Shown piece after piece: positions 43,999 to 51,959 of a DNA stretch of 64,000 bases. Position numbers and translations under genes: made by a program. This DNA comes from UBA3069 sp050633465 (GTDB lineage: Bacteria; Pseudomonadota; Alphaproteobacteria; Rhodobacterales; Rhodobacteraceae), in contig JBOEGO010000021.1 in the NCBI GenBank assembly GCA_050633465.1, positions 15,330 through 79,329 of the forward strand, read 5' to 3'. Within the stretch, counting starts at the first letter, position 1; the number at the start of each line of letters is the position of its first letter. Under the pieces are notes generated by a model, which made no database searches, was not told where the DNA came from, and saw only the letters and a list, made by a program, of their open reading frames with translations.

Positions 43999-44990
43999 GC
44001 GGCTGTTTCCTTGGGCTTGACGGGATTCCAGCAGGCGAATTTATGCCCCTCGCCCGCCAGCGGCGGGGCGCTGTTGCATTCCGGCCCGGCAAAGCGGCAG
44101 CGTGGCGCAAAGGCGCAGCCGGGCGGCGGGTTGATCAGGTCGGGCGGGCGGCCACCGATGGCATCCAGCCGGTGATGCGCCGCATCGGTAATGCGCGGGA
44201 TCGAGGAGAGAAGCGCCGCCGTATAGGGCATTTTCGTATCGCGAAACAGCGCCCTGACCGGGGCCTGTTCGACGATTTTACCGGCATACATCACCGCCAC
44301 ATCATCGCAGCGCCCCGCGACCACGCCCATGTCATGGGTGATCAGGATCATCGCCATATTGCGCTGTTTGACCTGCGTTTGCAGCAGGTCCAGAATTTCG
44401 GCCTGCACCGTGACATCCAGCGCGGTGGTCGGTTCATCCGCGATCAACAGATCGGGTTCGCAGGCAATTGCGATGGCAATCGCCACCCGTTGCCGCATGC
44501 CGCCCGACAGTTGGTGCGGGTGTTGATCGACCCGCGTTTCGGGCTGCGGCAACCCGACCGAGCGCAGCAGTTCCACCGCTCTTTTGCGTGCCGCTGCGCG
44601 ATCCATTCCCAGATGTTTGCGCAGCACCTCGGTGATTTGCACGCCGATGGTCAGGGTCGGGTTCAGCGCCGTCATCGGGTCCTGAAACACAATTGCCACC
44701 TCGCGGCCACGGATGCCGCGCAGGGTCTTTTCCGGCAGGGTGGTCAGCTCGCGCCCGTTCAGGCGCACCGAACTGCCCGGTCCAGTGATCGCCGTGCCCG
44801 GCAGCAACCCCATGATAGAACGCGACAAAACCGATTTGCCCGATCCGCTTTCGCCGACGATGCCCAGCGTGCGCCCCCGTGCCAGCGTAAACGACACCCC
44901 GTCAACCGCCTGCAACAATCCGCGTCCGGTGGCGAATGCCGTGCGCTGGTTTGTGACCTCCAGAATGACCTCTTGCATCTTGTTCGCCAT
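43995..44990 (-). CDS. Peptide ABC transporter ATP-binding protein (DppD/OppD type)
   Basis: 331 residues. Walker A GESGSGKSV, signature LSGGMRQRVAIAIAIA, Walker B LLIADEPTTALDVT, and the C-terminal cluster CAFAPRCRFAGPECNS typical of OppD/DppD. Its start overlaps the upstream permease stop by one base. Substrate class cannot be set from the ATPases. Confidence 0.93.
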   Translation of the reverse strand: MANKMQEVILEVTNQRTAFATGRGLLQAVDGVSFTLARGRTLGIVGESGSGKSVLSRSIMGLLPGTAITGPGSSVRLNGRELTTLPEKTLRGIRGREVAIVFQDPMTALNPTLTIGVQITEVLRKHLGMDRAAARKRAVELLRSVGLPQPETRVDQHPHQLSGGMRQRVAIAIAIACEPDLLIADEPTTALDVTVQAEILDLLQTQVKQRNMAMILITHDMGVVAGRCDDVAVMYAGKIVEQAPVRALFRDTKMPYTAALLSSIPRITDAAHHRLDAIGGRPPDLINPPPGCAFAPRCRFAGPECNSAPPLAGEGHKFACWNPVKPKETAA

Positions 44991-45922
44991 CAGATAGCCC
45001 CCTCGCGCATGTCGGCCAGACGGCGGCGGATCGCATCCCCCACCAGATTGAAACTGAGCACCGTCAGAAACATGACCGCCGTCGGGATCAGGCTCATATA
45101 GGCGGCGGTTTCCAGATACTCGCGCCCTTCGGCGATGATGCCGCCCCAGCTGGGTGTCGGCGCCTTGACCGACAGCCCAAGGAAGGACAGCGCCCCCTCG
45201 ACCACAATGGCGATGGGGATGTCGATCAACACGAATGCAATCAGCGGCCAGATGATATTCGGAAAAATCTCGCGCGTGAGGATGCGGAAATCAGACGCCC
45301 CCAATGCCCGCGCCGCCAGCACAAATTCGCGGTTGGCGAAATTCATCGTCGCGGCGCGGGTGATGCGCGCCGCCGTGGGGATGAACAACAGGCCCAGCGA
45401 CAGGCAGACCATGAACAGCGACCCGCCAAACACCACCGCGAACAACAGCAGAATGACCAGACCGGGAATCGCCAGCCATGTGTCGATCGCGATGCCGACC
45501 ACATCATCGACCCAGCCACGGTAATACCCCGCCGCCATGCCCAATATCATGCCCAGCCCCACGCCAATCGCCGGCGCGGCAAAGCCCACGGTCAGCGACA
45601 CCCGCGCACCATTGATGATGCGGCTTAACAAATCGCGGCCCAGATGGTCGGTGCCAAGGATATGCCCCCCCTCGCCCGGCGGGGTTTTGATGTTCATCCA
45701 GTCGATTTCATCGGCTGGATACAGCCCCAGCATCGGGGCAAACACAGCCGCCGTGATCACGATCACCAGCCAGACCAGCGGCACCCAGAAAAACAGGCCC
45801 AACCGGTTGCGCCGCTTGTGCGTGGCAATGGCCGCCGCGTGGCGGTCGGCGCGTTCCTTAGCGGCCAGTTCGGTTGCGTTGCTTTGCTGCATTGCCGCCC
45901 CGTTTGTCGTCATATCAGCCAT
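44990..45922 (-). CDS. Peptide ABC transporter permease (DppC type)
   Basis: 310 residues. After a charged N-terminal arm the first membrane segment is FFWVPLVWLVIVITAAVFAP, then HILGTDHLGRDLLSRIINGARVSL, the DppC signature, and the EAA loop around EFVLAARALGASDFRIL. I chose the ATG at 45922, which overlaps the dppB-like stop by eight bases; 45913 is an alternative ATG. Confidence 0.92.
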   Translation of the reverse strand: MADMTTNGAAMQQSNATELAAKERADRHAAAIATHKRRNRLGLFFWVPLVWLVIVITAAVFAPMLGLYPADEIDWMNIKTPPGEGGHILGTDHLGRDLLSRIINGARVSLTVGFAAPAIGVGLGMILGMAAGYYRGWVDDVVGIAIDTWLAIPGLVILLLFAVVFGGSLFMVCLSLGLLFIPTAARITRAATMNFANREFVLAARALGASDFRILTREIFPNIIWPLIAFVLIDIPIAIVVEGALSFLGLSVKAPTPSWGGIIAEGREYLETAAYMSLIPTAVMFLTVLSFNLVGDAIRRRLADMREGAI

Positions 45923-46868
45923 GCGCCCGCCCCTGTCTGACCCGCGGATCCAGCCACGCATAGGCCACATCGACCAGAAAATTCGCCGCCACAAAGGCCA
46001 GCGCGAAAAACGTGACACAGCCCTGAATCACAATGAAAACACGGGTATAGACCGCGTGGATCAACAGCCGCCCCACCCCGGGTATGCCAAAAATCTGTTC
46101 AATAATGATCGCGCCGCCCATCAGCCGCGCCACCTGTAGCCCCAGAATGGTCAGCATGGTGAAACTGGACGGGCGCAGGGCGTGCCCCCACAGTATGCGC
46201 GCATCGCTCATGCCCTTGGCCCGCGCCAATGATATGTAATTTTCCTGCAAAACGCCGATCATTTCGACCCGCAGGGTGCGCATCAGCACCGTCCATTCGA
46301 CCAGCGCCAGCGACAGGGCGGGCAGGATCATCGGGCGCAGGTTTTCCCACAGCCCCGCCGACAGGGGTTCATACCCCGTGGCCGGCAACCAGCCCAGCTT
46401 CAGCGCAAAGAAATAGATCAGCAAAACGCCCGTCATGAACGACGGCATCGACACCGAAGCAAAGGCCACGCCACCGATGATCCGGTCGGCCCGCCCGCCG
46501 GGGCGATAGGCCGAAATCATGCCCAAAGGCAGCGCCAGCGCCAGCGCCATCACCTGCGCCATCAACATCAATTGCAACGACACCGGAAACCGCGATGTGA
46601 TCGCATCCCAGACCTTTTCCTTGGACAGGAAACTTTCGCCCCAGTCGCCGGTAAATATGCCCCCCGCCCATTCAAGGTAGCGCAGCACCAGCGGCCTCTC
46701 CAGGCCCAGATCGTCGCGAATGGCCTGCACATCGGCCTCGCTTGCATTCATGCCCGCCATGCCATAGGCGACATCGCCGGGCAGCACATTGACCAGTAGA
46801 AACGTCACAAATGTCACTGCCACCAGCACGATGGCCAGACGTTGCAACCGCCTAATCAGATATCGCAT
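45915..46868 (-). CDS. Peptide ABC transporter permease (DppB type)
   Basis: 317 residues, six membrane segments. MRYLIRRLQRLAIVLVAVTFVTFLLVNVLPGD is the DppB N-terminus, and the EAA loop is YISLARAKGMSDARILWGHALRP. It pairs with the DppC-like subunit. 88 bases separate it from the substrate-binding protein gene upstream. Confidence 0.93.
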   Translation of the reverse strand: MRYLIRRLQRLAIVLVAVTFVTFLLVNVLPGDVAYGMAGMNASEADVQAIRDDLGLERPLVLRYLEWAGGIFTGDWGESFLSKEKVWDAITSRFPVSLQLMLMAQVMALALALPLGMISAYRPGGRADRIIGGVAFASVSMPSFMTGVLLIYFFALKLGWLPATGYEPLSAGLWENLRPMILPALSLALVEWTVLMRTLRVEMIGVLQENYISLARAKGMSDARILWGHALRPSSFTMLTILGLQVARLMGGAIIIEQIFGIPGVGRLLIHAVYTRVFIVIQGCVTFFALAFVAANFLVDVAYAWLDPRVRQGRAHG

Positions 46869-46956
46869 AGATGCCCCTAACCCTGCGCAAATATTGCATA
46901 AATCGACCTCGCGACGCTACGGGAAGCACACGCCGCGAGGTCCTGCTGTGATGGAC

Positions 46957-48522
46957 CTATTCGTCGATCCAGGCGCGACTTACATCAACCACACCGCGAT
47001 AGGGCGCAGGGACGCCCTTGACGCGGAGGCTGGTAAACGCCCAATATCGACCGCCACCCCAGTAGAGCATCGACCCGTCCTGATTGATCATTTCCGAAAT
47101 CTTGCACTGCAAATCCAACCGGCGTTCGCGGTCCGGTGTGGTGCGCATTTCCATCGCCACGGCGTCCAGTTCCGGAGAGCTGTAGCCCGTCAGGTTATAG
47201 CTGGATTTGGAAAACACATTGGCAAACAATTGCGGCCCCATGTCGGCACCATCCGCAATGCGCCAGCCGGAAATACCAAAATCCTGCGTGAACACGCGCT
47301 TGACCAGCGTTGACTGATCCACCGGCTGCAAGTCCAGCTCGATTCCGGCGGGTTTCATCATTTGCTGCATCAATTCGCCCAGCTCGCGACCACGCGGGGT
47401 TGCGGTGTGGATCATCACGATTTTCACCGGCTGGCCATAATCGTCGATCAGCGCCTTGGCCGCCTTTGGGTCGTAATGGCGGTATCCGGCATCGCCGCAA
47501 TCCTTGAGCGTGCCCAGCGAATGGGTGACCACGGGGCGCGTGTCCTGCCAGATGATTTTGGTCAGCGCGTCCTGATTCATCGCATGGGCCACGGCGGCGC
47601 GCACGCGCGGATCATCCAGCGGCGGCGTGCGGGTGTTCAACAGCATGGTCGATGCGCCAGCCCCGTCCGAATACATGCTGATCACGTTCTTCTCTTTTTG
47701 CGCCTCGACAATCGTGTTGCCGCGATCGGTCCAGATCACGTCAACCTCGCCCGATTTCAGCGATGCGTAACGGGTTTGCGTGTCGGGCAGGATGCGGAAC
47801 GTGATCTTGTCCAGATTGATCTGGTCGGCGTCACGATACCCGTCGAATTTTTCCACCAGAATGCGGTCACCCGATGTCCATTCGGTAAATTTGAACGGGC
47901 CGGTGCCGACCGGATTGCGGTTCTGGTTGCCAGCCGCCACATGCTCGGATGGCGGGATCGGGCCTGACATGGATGTCGTCGCCAGATAGGGCAACAGCGC
48001 CTGCCACGGATGCGCCAGATGGAATTCGACAGTGTGCGGATCAACCGCCTTCACCTCGGTGATCGCGGTCAGGAACGAACGCGAGGCCGACTTTGCCTCG
48101 GGGTCCAGAATGCGATTGTAATGTGCGGCCACATCCCCGGCGTCAAAATCGCTGCCGTCGTGAAATTTCACACCCTCGCGCAGCTTGAAGGTCCAAACCG
48201 TCTGGTCCTCGTTCGCGCTCCACTCGGTCGCCAGCAACGAGGTGCTTTCGTTGGTCTCAGGATCAAACCCCAGCAGCGGCTCCTGAATGACGCGCATCAC
48301 GATCTCGCCGGTCTGGCCCAATACGCCGCCCTCGACCGTATCAAAACCGCGCACATCGGTTTCCAGCGCAACCACCAGATTGCCACCTTTTTTCGCTGCC
48401 ATGTGGCTTTCGGCCATGGCAAAACCGCCCGTTCCCGTGACCGCCGGCGATATGACCAATGCCAGCGCCGTTGCTGCGGCCAATGCGGGCCGCACCCTGC
48501 GCAAACCTTTCCGTTTCAACAT
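46957..48522 (-). CDS. Peptide-type ABC transporter substrate-binding protein (SBP family 5)
   Basis: 521 residues with a signal peptide (cleavage near AMA-ES, residue 37). SBP_bac_5 features include LLATEWSANEDQTVWTFKLREGVKFHDGSDFDAGDVAAHYNRI and AVAHAMNQDALTKIIW. Cluster C proteins of this kind bind di- or oligopeptides, but also opines, amino sugars or nickel complexes. It is the first gene of the dpp-like operon; the 458-base region upstream should hold its promoter. Confidence 0.93.
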   Translation of the reverse strand: MLKRKGLRRVRPALAAATALALVISPAVTGTGGFAMAESHMAAKKGGNLVVALETDVRGFDTVEGGVLGQTGEIVMRVIQEPLLGFDPETNESTSLLATEWSANEDQTVWTFKLREGVKFHDGSDFDAGDVAAHYNRILDPEAKSASRSFLTAITEVKAVDPHTVEFHLAHPWQALLPYLATTSMSGPIPPSEHVAAGNQNRNPVGTGPFKFTEWTSGDRILVEKFDGYRDADQINLDKITFRILPDTQTRYASLKSGEVDVIWTDRGNTIVEAQKEKNVISMYSDGAGASTMLLNTRTPPLDDPRVRAAVAHAMNQDALTKIIWQDTRPVVTHSLGTLKDCGDAGYRHYDPKAAKALIDDYGQPVKIVMIHTATPRGRELGELMQQMMKPAGIELDLQPVDQSTLVKRVFTQDFGISGWRIADGADMGPQLFANVFSKSSYNLTGYSSPELDAVAMEMRTTPDRERRLDLQCKISEMINQDGSMLYWGGGRYWAFTSLRVKGVPAPYRGVVDVSRAWIDE

Positions 48523-48980
48523 AATATCTCCTCCCGGTTAATTTATTCTTTTTGCCGCTTTGCGCGGATGAAATCAGATTAACCCAAGCGCAGCGTATTT
48601 GAATACCCTATCTTCTAATTTTGTCAGATCAGCCGATAATTTCACCCTCGAACTCCAGTAACCTTGCAGCATTTTCTAGCTGCATCGCGGCATTGCGTCT
48701 GACAGATATACCGCCCATAGATTTCCAGAAATAATTACAAATCAATATGATACCATCAATCACACTTACCTCGCACCCCCCACTATCCGCGCCGCATCGC
48801 AGCATGAAAACCGCCCTGCGGAATATCTTGGCGCAAACATACCCGATCTTTGATTTATCAAAATGACGCAGCGTTGCCCGCCCCAAACCACGAATCCGCC
48901 CCCCATGGCTTGGACAAACCCCGCCCCCTTGCATAGATTCGCACAAATGGATGCGCCCAACCGCGCAGGGAGGAACCAAA
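48523..48980. other. 458-base divergent region, AT-richer than its surroundings
   Basis: It separates the minus-strand binding-protein gene from the plus-strand nitronate monooxygenase. The part 48600-48860 is clearly AT-richer than the neighbours. A minus-strand open frame ends at 48629; its last 58 codons (from an ATG at 48805) read IDGIILICNYFWKSM and MQLENAARLLEFEGEIIG, which looks protein-like but is not recognised. It could be a small gene or a remnant of a larger one. No clear promoter was assigned. Confidence 0.35.
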
Positions 48981-49970
48981 ATGACCATGCCAAACCTATT
49001 GAAAAACCTGCGGATTCCGCTGATCGGCAGCCCGCTTTTCATCATCTCCAACCCCGATCTGGTGATCGCCCAGTGCAAGGCCGGCATCGTCGGTTCGTTC
49101 CCGGCGCTGAACGCCCGCGAAAAAGACGGCGAACCGATCGAACTGGAACGCTGGCTGACCCGCATGACCGATGAACTGGATGCCCATAATCAGGCCAATC
49201 CCGACAACCCCGCCGCCCCCTTTGCCGTCAACCAGATCGTGCATAAATCCAACGCCCGGCTGGAACGCGACGTGGAACTTTGCGTCAAACACAAGGTCCC
49301 CGTCTGGATCACATCGCTGGGCGCACAAGAATGGGTTTACGAGGCAGCGCATTCCGTCGGCGCCATCGTTTTGCATGACATCATCAACAACCGTTTTGCC
49401 CATAAGGCGATTGAAAAAGGCGCCGATGGTCTGATCGCCGTTTCTGCCGGTGCGGGCGGCCACGCCGGCGCGCTCTCGCCCCTTGCCTTGATGCAGGAAA
49501 TTCGCGAATGGTTCGACGGTCCGGTGTTCCTGTCCGGTGCCATCGCCAAGGGCGATTCCATCCTTGCGGCTCAGGCCATGGGCGCCGATGGCGGTTACGC
49601 CGGTTCGGTCTTCATCGCGACCGAAGAAGCAAACGCCGCCCAAGGATACAAGGATATGATCGTCGAAAACGGAGCCGACGACATCGTATATTCCAACCTG
49701 TTCACCGGCGTCTGGGGCAACTATCTGAAACCCTCCATCGCCGCTGCGGGCATGGATCCGAACGCGCTGGAAATTTCCGACCCCAGCAAAATGGATTTCG
49801 GCCCCGACCGCGAAAAACCCAAAAGCTGGAAAGAAATCTGGGGCTCGGGCCAGGGCATCGGCGCAGTGGACAAGGTGCTGCCCGCCGCTCAGGTCGTGGC
49901 ACGGCTCGAATCCGAATACCTCGCCGCGCAGGACCGCCTTGCCAAAACCCTAGGCTGGCCACGCACCTGA
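48981..49970 (+). CDS. Nitronate monooxygenase (2-nitropropane dioxygenase family)
   Basis: 329 residues, FMN-dependent TIM barrel. PLIGSPLFIISNPDLVIAQCKAGIVGSFPALNAR at the N-terminus and SAGAGGHAG (157-163, H161) are the family marks. It detoxifies nitronates such as propionate-3-nitronate; some relatives act as flavin-dependent reductases. GGGAGG lies seven bases before the ATG. A perfect bidirectional terminator follows. Confidence 0.9.
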   Translation: MTMPNLLKNLRIPLIGSPLFIISNPDLVIAQCKAGIVGSFPALNAREKDGEPIELERWLTRMTDELDAHNQANPDNPAAPFAVNQIVHKSNARLERDVELCVKHKVPVWITSLGAQEWVYEAAHSVGAIVLHDIINNRFAHKAIEKGADGLIAVSAGAGGHAGALSPLALMQEIREWFDGPVFLSGAIAKGDSILAAQAMGADGGYAGSVFIATEEANAAQGYKDMIVENGADDIVYSNLFTGVWGNYLKPSIAAAGMDPNALEISDPSKMDFGPDREKPKSWKEIWGSGQGIGAVDKVLPAAQVVARLESEYLAAQDRLAKTLGWPRT

Positions 49971-50002
49971 CCCGCCCCTGCTTTTTCTTGGCATAAATAC
50001 TC

Positions 50003-50038
50003 AAAAAGGGCCGCCCCATGCACCGGGCGGCCCTTTTT
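50003..50038. terminator. Bidirectional terminator between NMO and acyl-CoA synthetase genes
   Basis: AAAAAGGGCCGCCC (50003-50016) pairs perfectly with GGGCGGCCCTTTTT (50025-50038), eight-base loop. It serves both convergent genes. A family B motif (GAGTATTTATGCCAAGAAAA on the minus strand) overlaps its left side. Confidence 0.93.
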
Positions 50039-50069
50039 AGTTCATCATAAACGCTTGATTTAAAACGGA

Positions 50070-51740
50070 TTACCCATCCACCGCCTCGCGTGCGGCCTCT
50101 TCGGCCTTCAATGCCTTGCGGTCGGGCTTGCCCACCGGCGTATGGGGCAATTCATCGCGAAATTCCAGATAACGCGGGATTTCGTGCCGCCCCAGCTTGT
50201 CCTCCAGAAAATCTTTTAGCGCCTCCAGCGAAAACTGCTGCGCCCCCTTGTTCAGCACCACATAAACCTTGGCACTTTCACCGCGATAGCTGTCAGGCAC
50301 GCCAATCGCCATGGCTTCGGACACATCAGGATGCTGATGCACCGCGTTTTCAATCACCAGCGGATACACGTTGAAACCGCCCGACAGGATCATATCTTTT
50401 TTCCGGTCAACCAGATAAAAATACCCGTCCTCATCCATGTATCCGACGTCACCCGTCAGGAACCAACCGTCACAAAACGCGTTTTTCGTCTCTTCGGGTT
50501 TTTGCCAGTATTCCTGCAAAACATTCGGGCCAATAATCGCCATTTCACCGGTTTCATTTGGGCCAAGCACCCGCTTGGGGTCTTCGACATCGACAACCCG
50601 CATGTCCAAGCCGGGCAGCGGCACACCGATGGTGCCCAGCTTCTCATCGGGCATGCCCTGCGGCACCCCCGTCCCCGCGGGCGAGGTTTCAGTCATCCCC
50701 CAACCGCCGCGAATTTTCAATCCTGTCAGTTGCTTAACCCGGTTATACACCTCGACCGGCAGCGGCGCGCCCCCCGATGCGGCATAGGTCAGCGACGACA
50801 GATCGCGTGTTTCGATATCGGGCAATTGCAACAGCGCAATCCATGTGGTCGGCACCCCGCCAAAGGCCGCGATGCGTTTTTCCTCGATCTCGTTGATCGC
50901 CTGCGCGGGGTCATAGCGCAGCCGCAAATGCAGCGCGCCGCCCTCATAAAACCGTTTCAACAGGGCCGTGGTCAGGCCCATGATATGGAACAGCGGCGAA
51001 TAAACCAGACTGGCGCTGCCCGGCTTGCTCGAAGCTTCGTTTTTCGCTGCTTCATGGTAAATCTGGATCGCCGCTGTCAGGTTGGCATGGGTCAGAACGG
51101 CCGCCTTGGGCAGGCCCGTGGTGCCGCCGGTATACTGCAACAGGGCCATGTCTTGCGGCTCCACTGCGACCGGATCAAACTCCGCGCCCGCATGTGCGGC
51201 CCAGAATTCCTCGATCGGCTCTGCGCCCTCCAGCACCGGACAGTCGCGCCCCATGGCCGACACCGGATCGGGGCATTGCACCAGTTTCACCACCTCGCCA
51301 CTGGCCAGCAAAGGTTTGAAATGATGCGATAATTCCGGCGTTGTCAGGGTAAAACAGATCTTGGCCCCGCTGTCGGCCAGTTTATGCGCGATTTCTCGGT
51401 CGGCATCCAGCGGGCTAAGATGGGTCACCGCCGCCCCGGCCGCAATCGCGCCGAAAAACAGGATCGGGTGCCAGGGGCAATTGGGAAGGTGCAGCGCCAC
51501 GCGGTCGCCCTTTTGCACACCATAGGCGCGCATCGCCGCCGCCGCCTGCGCTACCAGAGCCTGCATCTGGTCGTAACTGTATGATTTGCCGTAGTATTCA
51601 ATCGACAACCGGCCCTGATGCGTCTTGAATGCCTCGCTCATCATGGCGGTCCATGTGGTGGGTTCCGGCACGAAATTCGTGCTGACCCCTTCGGCGTAAT
51701 GGCGATGCCACGGGCGCGGGCCCGGCTGGATCTGCGTCAT
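50070..51740 (-). CDS. AMP-forming acyl-CoA synthetase (FadD-like)
   Basis: 556 residues. The phosphate-binding motif is LLQYTGGTTGLPKAAVLTHANL, then GWGMTETSP, the hinge region GWFLTGDVGYMDEDGYFYLVDRKKDMI and the C-terminal lysine in TPVGKPDRKALK. It activates a carboxylate to its CoA thioester, probably a fatty or aryl acid. GGGAGG precedes the ATG at 51740. A 19-base palindrome 138 bases upstream is a likely operator. Confidence 0.9.
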   Translation of the reverse strand: MTQIQPGPRPWHRHYAEGVSTNFVPEPTTWTAMMSEAFKTHQGRLSIEYYGKSYSYDQMQALVAQAAAAMRAYGVQKGDRVALHLPNCPWHPILFFGAIAAGAAVTHLSPLDADREIAHKLADSGAKICFTLTTPELSHHFKPLLASGEVVKLVQCPDPVSAMGRDCPVLEGAEPIEEFWAAHAGAEFDPVAVEPQDMALLQYTGGTTGLPKAAVLTHANLTAAIQIYHEAAKNEASSKPGSASLVYSPLFHIMGLTTALLKRFYEGGALHLRLRYDPAQAINEIEEKRIAAFGGVPTTWIALLQLPDIETRDLSSLTYAASGGAPLPVEVYNRVKQLTGLKIRGGWGMTETSPAGTGVPQGMPDEKLGTIGVPLPGLDMRVVDVEDPKRVLGPNETGEMAIIGPNVLQEYWQKPEETKNAFCDGWFLTGDVGYMDEDGYFYLVDRKKDMILSGGFNVYPLVIENAVHQHPDVSEAMAIGVPDSYRGESAKVYVVLNKGAQQFSLEALKDFLEDKLGRHEIPRYLEFRDELPHTPVGKPDRKALKAEEAAREAVDG

Positions 51741-51877
51741 GGTGTTCCTCCCTTGATCCAACGCCACCAGCCCGTGCAGCGCACAGCTGCGCCCCTCGTG
51801 AATTGATTGGCGTTGAAAGCCTGACTCGCAGGCGCCTCCCTATTGCGAAAACAGGCCTCCCCGGCCGCGTTCCGCAA

Positions 51878-51896
51878 TGCAGAATGTCATTCTGCA
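51878..51896. promoter_or_regulatory. 19-base perfect palindrome, candidate operator
   Basis: TGCAGAATGTCATTCTGCA is perfectly symmetric about T51887. It lies between the CoxL-like gene (ends 51960) and the acyl-CoA synthetase start (51740), where a promoter is expected. The size suits a dimeric repressor such as an IclR, GntR or MarR protein; no regulator gene is adjacent. Confidence 0.6.
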
Positions 51897-51959
51897 CGCT
51901 TCTGACGCTAGCCGTGGCGACAGGCACGCGTCAAGCCCGTTCACGCAAGCACGGGCCGA

